Positions 58,841 through 64,000 of a stretch of DNA of 64,000 nt are shown here, piece by piece; the first letter of the stretch is position 1; every line of letters starts with the position of its first letter. The position numbers and the translations under genes were made by a program. Source of the stretch: Mesorhizobium caraganae (GTDB lineage: Bacteria > Pseudomonadota > Alphaproteobacteria > Rhizobiales > Rhizobiaceae); contig NZ_JAFCGY010000014.1 of assembly GCF_016836705.1 (NCBI RefSeq), positions 62,001-126,000 of the forward strand, given 5' to 3'. The notes below the pieces were generated by a model. The model was not told the DNA's origin and did no database searches. It saw only the letters and a list, made by a program, of their open reading frames with translations.

Positions 58841-59401
58841 TTACCGTCTGTTGGAGCCAGGCCCTGCCATTGCATCACGCAGCAATGAAGCGCCGGCCTC
58901 AAAGCCGGCATTGTCGGCTTCCTCGAGGGGCGTCGTATAGTCATCAATCCGTGTTTCGAGCGCCGGGTCGGCGCCTGCCGCCAAAAGCAGGCGGATCGCC
59001 TCGACACTGCGGATCGCCACCGCATAGTGAAGCGGCGTCCAGTCGTTCACCCCCCGCATGTCGGGGTCGGCGCCGCCGTCGATCAGCATCTGGACGATTT
59101 CCAGTCTATCGGTTCGGTCGGTGGACAGCGCGGCAATGATTGCCGGGAACCCGCCATGATCCTGGTAATTCGGATTTGAGCCGGCATCCAGCAACGTCGA
59201 GATGAACCCGGCCGGGCTCCAATAAATCGCATATTCCAGCGGATGCCCGAGGCCGAGCTCGAACGGCATGTGTTCATCGAACCAGCGGGGCGAGCCGCCC
59301 AATGCTACGCCGAGCCCCTGGAAATCGCCGGCCTTAAAGGCATCGTCGATCGCCTTGAACAGGCGATGGCGCTCGCACCGATCTTCCGGGATTTCCAACA
59401 T
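58841..59401 (-). CDS. Ankyrin repeat protein
   Basis: 186 residues. At least three ankyrin-type repeats are visible: LEYAIYWSPAGFISTLLDAG, AALSTDRTDRLEIVQMLIDGG and TPLHYAVAIRSVEAIRLLLAAG, followed by TPLEEADNAGFEAGASLLRD. No signal peptide. It probably mediates protein contacts. Its partner is unknown. Confidence 0.92.
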   Translation of the reverse strand: MLEIPEDRCERHRLFKAIDDAFKAGDFQGLGVALGGSPRWFDEHMPFELGLGHPLEYAIYWSPAGFISTLLDAGSNPNYQDHGGFPAIIAALSTDRTDRLEIVQMLIDGGADPDMRGVNDWTPLHYAVAIRSVEAIRLLLAAGADPALETRIDDYTTPLEEADNAGFEAGASLLRDAMAGPGSNRR

Positions 59402-59574
59402 CGCCGTGACCCAGGGGGTGAGACCAACGGGATATAGTGCCTCGATGTCCTGCCCGTGGAAAGGCGGTCGTCTGATGCGCCTGGCGGGTCGATGGGGAGG
59501 AGCCGACTGTGCGCGGTCCTTACAAGAGACGGATTGACGTTTAGCCGCTGCCGTAGTTCCCTGTTGCGGGGGAT

Positions 59575-59838
59575 ATGACGTATCTGAGAAATCCTGAGTA
59601 TCGTGCGTGGGTGCGCCGCCAGTTGGCTAAGAGCCAAGGCGGGAAATGTTGCTATTGCAAGCGCTCGTTCACGACGAGCGGCTCGACCCGCCTCACCATT
59701 GAACACAAGAAGGCTCGAATGGATGGCGGCTCTGACGATCTGAGCAACCTTGCGGCCGCTTGCTTCCATTGCAATCAACATCGCGGCCTACAAAAGAACC
59801 GTGCCCGGCAAAAAAGCGCAACGACAATTTCAAACTGA
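59575..59838 (+). CDS. Small HNH endonuclease
   Basis: 87 residues. It has a classical HNH domain: CCYCKRSF (first Cys pair), then TIEHKKARMDGGSD with the His and the metal-binding region, DLSNLAAACFHCNQHRG (second Cys pair and Asn/His). Length and composition fit a stand-alone McrA/HNH nuclease, as found in phage or defence contexts. Codon bias is weaker than in flanking genes, suggesting acquisition. ATG 59575 is used. Confidence 0.88.
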   Translation: MTYLRNPEYRAWVRRQLAKSQGGKCCYCKRSFTTSGSTRLTIEHKKARMDGGSDDLSNLAAACFHCNQHRGLQKNRARQKSATTISN

Positions 59839-59940
59839 CCCACTACCCAAAATTGACATCGCAGACCTCTTGGCCGCTTATTGTTGCAACTGGAACATGG
59901 CCGTCAATGAATAATCCAGTAGCGGAGGTAGCTTAATTGC

Positions 59941-60597
59941 ATGCCACCCGAGTTTGTCGAGCTAATCGCGAAACCTGTTCTGCCAATCGCCATTCTCCTT
60001 GCGGGCGTTCTTGCTGGCATGGCCTTAGAGCGTTTCGTGTCAAGAATGCGAAGGCAAGCATGGAGGAAAAGAAACCGATGGCGGTGGGAGCGTAAGTGCG
60101 TGCAGGCCACCATTAGGAATGAATCGCGGCCGCTGAAGCCGGATGTGGCTACTCCGAAACAAGTCGACGCTGCCGATCAATTGCGCATCGTCTTGAGGGC
60201 GAAGTTCACGGCTCAAGCACTTCTCAATAAGAGTGAAGCGCGCGTCTTCAAGGAACTCGACCGCATGGTTATCAGCTGTAATCCGGCATGGCAGGTCATG
60301 GCGCAAGTGTCTTTGGGAGAAATTCTGCGCAGTAAGGACGCGGACGCCTACAGTTGCATCAACTCGAAACGCGTTGACCTACTTCTTGTGGACGAGAACT
60401 GTTTGCCTCGACATGCATTAGAATACCAAGGTCATGCGCATCATCAGAGTACGGCAGCAGCGCGTGATGCGGTCAAAAAGGAAGCATTGCGAATAGCAGG
60501 CATCAGTTATCATGAGATTGTCGGCGGCCACACGACACCTTCCGAACTCAGGCGACTGGTTGAGAAGCTCGTGGAGAAGCCCACGGCGGCGCAATAG
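59941..60597 (+). CDS. DUF2726 family protein, membrane-anchored, nuclease-like
   Basis: 218 residues. An N-terminal helix (LPIAILLAGVLAGMALERFV) precedes the DUF2726 domain (PF10881): LNKSEARVFKELDRMV, VSLGEILRSKD, and the restriction-endonuclease-like core KRVDLLLVDENCLPRHALEY then QGHAHHQSTAAARDAVKK. The Asp and Glu-x-Gln resemble a PD-(D/E)xK site. A predicted anchored nuclease. It follows the HNH gene by about 100 bp on the same strand. Confidence 0.88.
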   Translation: MPPEFVELIAKPVLPIAILLAGVLAGMALERFVSRMRRQAWRKRNRWRWERKCVQATIRNESRPLKPDVATPKQVDAADQLRIVLRAKFTAQALLNKSEARVFKELDRMVISCNPAWQVMAQVSLGEILRSKDADAYSCINSKRVDLLLVDENCLPRHALEYQGHAHHQSTAAARDAVKKEALRIAGISYHEIVGGHTTPSELRRLVEKLVEKPTAAQ

Positions 60598-60676
60598 CTA
60601 GCCTTATATTTGCGGCGTGCTGGTCCGTCTCGGGTGCGATCAAAACTGCTGCCTTCTACCTTGCGCCAGAAATGGC

Positions 60677-60705
60677 GGAGCCGGCCCGGGGACGGGGCCG
60701 GCTCC
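60677..60705. terminator. Strong GC-rich hairpin after DUF2726
   Basis: The perfect 11-bp stem GGAGCCGGCCC / GGGCCGGCTCC has a seven-base loop and is followed by TAAAAC. There is no T-run, so intrinsic termination is uncertain. It lies between the DUF2726 stop and the end of the minus-strand BTLCP gene and may be a processing or blocking hairpin. Confidence 0.5.
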
Positions 60706-60768
60706 TAAAACCCGGTCGTTGGGGACGGGGAGGGTGGGGACTCGACCGGGCTTTCTCGTCGCGTCCTG

Positions 60769-60837
60769 AGCGGACGTATCTCTTGTTTGCGCTGCCTTTA
60801 GCGGACGCGTTTTATCGTTTCCGCGTCCTAGCGGACG
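60769..60837. repeat. Three AGCGGACG direct repeats at about 30-base spacing
   Basis: AGCGGACG begins at 60769, 60800 and 60830, a spacing of 31 and 30 bases. The first and third copies are preceded by GCGTCC, making short inverted pairs with CGGACG. The third copy overlaps the 3' end of the minus-strand BTLCP gene. Three copies without conserved spacers are too few for a CRISPR array; they may be protein-binding sites or a small structured RNA. Confidence 0.5.
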
Positions 60838-61436
60838 CTGGCAACCGCGTCGGCGCGGCCGTCATTGATCGTTACCCAGACGCCGGAATTCGTGTCGGAC
60901 TGGCGCTTCAGATAGGTGTAGTCGGTGTCGGTCCAGGACAGCACCTTGGACTCCAGATTGTCGAGGATGAACTCGCCAAGACTGGTGCGCACGGTCAGCA
61001 CCGCATGGCCGTCGCCATTTGGCTGGCGCGCAACCGTCATCAGCAGATTGCCGGCCGGAACGCCGAGCGCCATCAATTCGCGGCGCTTCTCCAGCGCATA
61101 GTCCTCGCAGTCGCCGAAGCCGCTGTCAGGGTAGGACCAGACCTCTTCCTTGCCCCACATTTCCATGTCGGTGCGCGGCACGATCCGGGTGTTGACCGAA
61201 TTGTTGACGCTGACGATCGCCGCCCACAGCTTGCGGGTCAGCTCGACCGGCGCCTGCTTGGGCGTCCGCTGCGTGCATTCCTGCGGCAGCTTCTGACAGA
61301 ATTCGTAGTGACCGACGGGCTGTGTGGTGCGGCCGCCAGTGTGCATGTAGGCCGGTCCCGCTGCTTGCGCCGTTCCCCAAGCGGAAAGCTGCATCGCCAT
61401 TGCCAAGAGCAACAGCTTGCCCCACGTCTTCGCCAT
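60828..61436 (-). CDS. Transglutaminase-like cysteine peptidase (BTLCP family)
   Basis: 202 residues. A signal peptide (MAKTWGKLLLLAMAMQLSA then WGTAQA) targets it to the periplasm. The BTLCP (DUF920) domain has the catalytic Cys in GFGDCEDYALEKR, His in NGDGHAVLTVRT and Asp in FILDNLESKV. The opening QKLPQECTQR is typical. Periplasmic relatives such as LapG cleave adhesins and control biofilm release, which would link it to c-di-GMP signalling, although no LapD is present here. Confidence 0.92.
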   Translation of the reverse strand: MAKTWGKLLLLAMAMQLSAWGTAQAAGPAYMHTGGRTTQPVGHYEFCQKLPQECTQRTPKQAPVELTRKLWAAIVSVNNSVNTRIVPRTDMEMWGKEEVWSYPDSGFGDCEDYALEKRRELMALGVPAGNLLMTVARQPNGDGHAVLTVRTSLGEFILDNLESKVLSWTDTDYTYLKRQSDTNSGVWVTINDGRADAVASVR

Positions 61437-61673
61437 TTGGTCAGTCTCCCCGTTTGAGGGAACAATGACACGGGTCGATTTATTTCACGCAAAAACCCGA
61501 AGTAGACATTGAGTAAAACCCCAATAGAATAAGCGTAAAATTTGATCTATTTTAATATAAAATCGTTCAGACACGGACGCAAAAGTCGGAGCTTTTGCAA
61601 TGCGGTCGCTGGCCACAGACGGGATTTCAGGCGCGGTCCACATGCTTGCGTGCCGAGGCGGGATGCCGGGCAA

Positions 61674-61708
61674 CAAAAAACCGGCCGCGAAGGCCGGTTC
61701 GTTTTTTA
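61674..61708. terminator. Intrinsic terminator (bidirectional), mainly for the PilZ gene
   Basis: The stem AACCGGCC / GGCCGGTT (61679-61686 and 61692-61699) with loop GCGAA is flanked by A6 on the left and CGTTTTTT on the right. On the minus strand it ends the PilZ gene transcript (stop at 61728) with TTTTTTG. On the plus strand no gene ends here. Confidence 0.9.
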
Positions 61709-61727
61709 CTGCGTGTTTGCCGATCGT

Positions 61728-62345
61728 TCAGGCGCGCGGGGCGTTGAACTCGGAATCGAGCGTTTCCGGGCGCTGGATGACAGCAAATTCGATGGCGACG
61801 CCGTCCTCGAAATGACGCACCACCTGGCCGCGCATGGTTCCAAGCATCACCTGGATGCCGATCGCCGGCTTGACGTCGATCTCGACCGCCGCGCCCGACA
61901 GGGACAGGTCGACAATGCGGCACTGATACTGGCGCCCATCGGTGAGTTGCAGCACGCTGGTCGGGTTGCGCGGCGCCACGCGTTCGTGGCGGCGATCTTC
62001 CGGCAGGTCGAGTTCATGCTTGTTGGCAAGCCAGGTCAGCTGCGCGGCAAGCTTGTCCTTCTTGCGGTCCGAGGCAATGACGGTCATGGCAAAGCCGTCC
62101 TGCGAGGTGCGCGTCACCACGCCCTCGATGCGGCCGATATGATCGATATAGGCAATGACTTTTTCGCCCGGCATGCCGACGCGCTCGGTGCGCAGCGCGA
62201 CATTGCCCGGCGACATGTCGACCACCTGGCACGGGTGTTCGGTGCGGTCTTCCAGCATGAAGCGCCCGTAGATCTTGACCCGGACGCGCTGAAAGTTACG
62301 CCTTTCGGCGCGGGACGGCGCATATTCGACCGCCGCTGACCTCAT
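61728..62345 (-). CDS. PilZ domain protein (tandem PilZ-like)
   Basis: 205 residues. Two PilZ-like halves. The first has ERRNFQRVRVKIYGRF with VVDMSPGNVAL. The second has EDRRHERVAPR and IVDLSLSGAAVEID, the full RxxxR and DxSxxG motifs for c-di-GMP binding. The second half therefore looks functional and the first degenerate. A c-di-GMP effector is likely, perhaps answering the cyclase at 11885-12955. The partner is not encoded nearby. Confidence 0.92.
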   Translation of the reverse strand: MRSAAVEYAPSRAERRNFQRVRVKIYGRFMLEDRTEHPCQVVDMSPGNVALRTERVGMPGEKVIAYIDHIGRIEGVVTRTSQDGFAMTVIASDRKKDKLAAQLTWLANKHELDLPEDRRHERVAPRNPTSVLQLTDGRQYQCRIVDLSLSGAAVEIDVKPAIGIQVMLGTMRGQVVRHFEDGVAIEFAVIQRPETLDSEFNAPRA

Positions 62346-62472
62346 GACTGCCTACACCCCGTTGGCATTCCCGCGTCGTGCGTGGAACTTCACGCCGAAA
62401 CGCTACAGCAAATCAGGTTAACAAAGGGGAAAAGCGGGCTGCCGATACTTAAGGTCGGGGCCTGGATTTGAG

Positions 62473-62516
62473 CCTAAAGCGCCTCGCGTTTGATCGGATT
62501 CAGGCGACATGCATTA
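62473..62516. repeat. Deleted relative of the ATGCATGTCG palindrome
   Basis: It shares CTAAAGCGC at the start and GCGACATGCATT at the end with the element at 16028-16125, but the central stem is missing. It lies at the very 3' end of the PAS gene and overlaps its final bases, so it probably replaced the original 3' end context. Confidence 0.5.
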
Positions 62517-63152
62517 TTCACCACGCCCTCCCTCGAACACGACGAGGTGGCGGATGCGCCGGGACCGACCGAGCGCCGAGATGGTCTCCGGCGCTTCGAG
62601 CTCGGTGGGAGCCAGCGAAGGAACGGATATTTCCGGCCGGTTTTTCAAGAACATCGGTTCCTTGTCGGGATCGATGACACGGATGGCATCGATCAAGGCG
62701 TCGGTGATCGGGTCTGCGCCCAGCCAGAACGGCTTTTCGACGGCGCTGACGACGCCGAGGCAGCGCGGGTTCTCGACACCGCCGTCGAGCGGCAGGGCAA
62801 GCAGTTCGAAGCGGTTCGAACGGCCGTTGCGGCTGAACCCCTCATAGGTGATGAGCACCACGGATTTCTGCTCGAAGACGCCGTGAATGAGCCGCGACAC
62901 CAGCCGCTGGTCCTTTTCGCGCCACAGCGACGGGAAGGAAAAGCCCTTGAGTTCGCGGCCATAGCCGGCGCAAAGCCTGGTGCCGGCAAGCCGGAACACC
63001 GCTTCGCCGCGCGTGTCCCTTTCCAGGATGAATGTATCGGCCAAAAGCGCCTTGATGTCGGCGGGTTCGACTTCCGATCGCTTCGGGGCAGGGCGCCCAT
63101 CACGCAGCCGGTTCCAATATTGGAACAGCGTGATTGATCCGTTCTGGTTCAT
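62514..63152 (-). CDS. PAS domain protein (PAS_5 type)
   Basis: 212 residues. A PAS_5 (PF07310) domain spans most of the protein: SITLFQYWNRLRDGRPAPKR opens, then TFILERDTRGEAVFRLAGTR and LCAGYGRELKGFSFPSLWRE and LLALPLDGGVENPRCLGVV. No output domain is seen. Such PAS proteins of Rhizobiales respond to redox or light by inference only. ATG 63152 begins MNQNGSITLF. The C-terminus runs into the repeat at 62473-62516. Confidence 0.85.
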   Translation of the reverse strand: MNQNGSITLFQYWNRLRDGRPAPKRSEVEPADIKALLADTFILERDTRGEAVFRLAGTRLCAGYGRELKGFSFPSLWREKDQRLVSRLIHGVFEQKSVVLITYEGFSRNGRSNRFELLALPLDGGVENPRCLGVVSAVEKPFWLGADPITDALIDAIRVIDPDKEPMFLKNRPEISVPSLAPTELEAPETISALGRSRRIRHLVVFEGGRGE

Positions 63153-63628
63153 GCTATGCGGCTCCGCGCGATCTGTCTTTTGGTGTCCCATCGGTGAACA
63201 GAAAGGGCGCTCTCCGATGACCTACATGCGGTGCCTCGCAGGATGCGTGCCAGCGTCGTTAACACTTGTTCACGGGTCGGGGACGTTAAGGTTAACAAGT
63301 GGTTTACGTTGCGCGCGCGAGACCGCCATGGCACAGCAAAACCACTTTAGAAGCGGTCGTTTCGCGACGATCGGCAGCACTTCAGTCAAGAGTTTTTAGG
63401 GGGAGCAGGGGCTCGACCGGCCGTTCAAGGGAAACCTTGGACGGCTTCTTTTTGATTCGCGCCCGGTGATTCGCGCCCTTCGAAAACGGTCGAGGGTCTC
63501 GACGCCAAGCTTCCTGCCGTCGGCGAGCGATGAACGCGCCGCCACCAGCTGGATCCCTCCAACTGATCCCTTCTCCCCCGCTTGCGGCCAGGGATATCGT
63601 CGGGAGGGTGGGCTACCTGTTCCCTGGC
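63153..63628. other. 476-bp stretch with a plus-strand terminator but no coding gene
   Basis: Between the divergent PAS start and the convergent MoaD-like stop there is no convincing protein gene. An intrinsic terminator lies at 63421-63453 on the plus strand, and upstream are an inverted pair CACTTGTT / AACAAGTG (about 63266-63300) and a 23-codon ORF (63328-63399) without a ribosome-binding site. This is a candidate small-RNA locus. Confidence 0.5.
63421..63453 (+). terminator. Intrinsic terminator of a possible small RNA
   Basis: The ten-base stem CCGTTCAAGG / CCTTGGACGG (one G-U pair) has a GAAA tetraloop and is followed by CTTCTTTTTG. A GNRA loop with a clean stem and a T-run is a strong intrinsic terminator. 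It points along the plus strand, where no coding gene starts within the preceding 270 bp. Confidence 0.8.
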
Positions 63629-63922
63629 CTAACCGCCACTGATTGCCGTTAGGATAAAAACCTCGGTGCCGGGCGCGAGCCCGGTTTCCAGGGTTGCCTT
63701 CTCGCCATCGACGAAAACGTTCATATGGCGGCGGATGGCAGGGCGGGAATCGCACATCCGGTCGCGCATGCCGGGCCAGAGCGCGTCCAACCCGTCGATC
63801 ATTTCCTTCACAGTCGAGGCCGGCAGTTCGACCCGGCGCGGCGCGCCAGGAAACAGGTCGATGAGCACACCCGGGAGCCGCGCGATGACATGGTGCACAC
63901 TGCGGGCGGGGTTGTTCGACAT
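63629..63922 (-). CDS. MoaD/ThiS family sulfur-carrier-like protein
   Basis: 97 residues. The ubiquitin-like fold of MoaD/ThiS is indicated by VLIDLFPGAPRRVELPAS, TVKEMIDGLDALWPG, HMNVFVDGEKATLETG and the C-terminal AISGG. The terminal diglycine is the thiocarboxylation site in sulfur carriers. It lies five bases after a truncated upstream gene, indicating an operon. No other moa or thi gene is seen. Confidence 0.9.
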   Translation of the reverse strand: MSNNPARSVHHVIARLPGVLIDLFPGAPRRVELPASTVKEMIDGLDALWPGMRDRMCDSRPAIRRHMNVFVDGEKATLETGLAPGTEVFILTAISGG

Positions 63923-63927
63923 TTTCC

Positions 63928-64000
63928 CTACTCCACCACCATCGTCTCGACGGACAGAATCGTGGGCAGATGCTGAGCGATCTCCGACCAGTTTTCGCCT
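63928..64000 (-). CDS. C-terminal end of an unidentified gene, possibly BNR-repeat (partial)
   Basis: The last 23 codons of a gene running off the window. The visible end is GENWSEIAQHLPTI then LSVETMVVE and a stop. GxxW with HLPxxxSVE is the C-terminal pattern of BNR-repeat (WD40/YVTN, exo-sialidase-like) proteins, often encoded next to a MoaD-like carrier. Too short to be sure; its stop is five bases upstream of the MoaD-like gene. Confidence 0.45.
   Translation of the reverse strand, partial: GENWSEIAQHLPTILSVETMVVE

Noticed and set aside
60769..60837. Possible CRISPR array
   Set aside because: Only three 8-base repeats, spacers not conserved in length with full-size repeats, and no cas genes anywhere in the window.
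63328..63399. 23-codon ORF before the orphan terminator
   Set aside because: No ribosome-binding site; more simply part of a possible small RNA, mentioned there only.

Overview
The window is a piece of an alphaproteobacterial chromosome, most likely Mesorhizobium or a close relative in the Phyllobacteriaceae. The evidence is the high GC and strong codon bias, the gene families typical of Rhizobiales (DUF982, DUF3126, PAS_5-type PAS protein, BTLCP transglutaminase-like protein, DUF502, class II DAHP synthase, RopB/Omp31-type porin), and several families of short intergenic palindromes common in mesorhizobial genomes. The genus is inferred from gene content, not from a marker search.

Region by region. 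0-1.1 kb: the 3' end of glmS, then a higBA toxin-antitoxin locus with intact operators and antitoxin but a toxin gene broken twice. 1.2-10.7 kb: housekeeping genes (DUF502 membrane protein, recG, sdhE, mfd, two small membrane proteins, class II DAHP synthase). 10.7-13.0 kb: a RES/Xre toxin-antitoxin pair and a soluble diguanylate cyclase. 13.3-22.8 kb: GFA proteins, dgkA, a hemerythrin, DedA, DUF1003, a Tag-like glycosylase, nadE, an ABC exporter with an odd leader, and an ArsR-SRPBCC operon behind a clear operator. 22.9-30.4 kb: Nudix enzymes, a xanthine-type phosphoribosyltransferase, a universal stress protein, a MoCF-domain protein, hydrolases, an OYE-type flavoenzyme and small Rhizobiales proteins. 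30.5-33.2 kb: a divergent pair, an aromatic amino acid lyase homologue that lacks the MIO tripeptide and a TupA-like ATP-grasp protein.

33.2-39.7 kb is an accessory tract of small orphan genes. It holds a three-gene operon with two paralogous coiled-coil proteins, zinc-ribbon proteins, a 405-bp direct duplication whose second copy is decayed, and the stump of an outer-membrane protein gene. It ends close to the 3' side of a tRNA-Leu(UAA) gene. No integrase, transposase or att duplication was seen.

40-64 kb returns to core-type genes: an Omp31-like porin, hydrolases, adenine deaminase, two tandem DUF900 lipoproteins, an M24-like protein, ilvA, glyoxalase, a double cold-shock protein, DUF192, HD and VOC proteins, cysE, a gamma-carbonic anhydrase, an HNH/DUF2726 pair, BTLCP, PilZ, PAS, and a MoaD-like carrier downstream of a truncated gene (possibly BNR-repeat). 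Most genes look monocistronic or lie in pairs. The best candidates for new biology are the MIO-less lyase with its ATP-grasp neighbour, the duplicated zinc-ribbon module, the leader upstream of the ABC exporter, and two intrinsic terminators that end no visible gene (near 41.9 and 63.4 kb).
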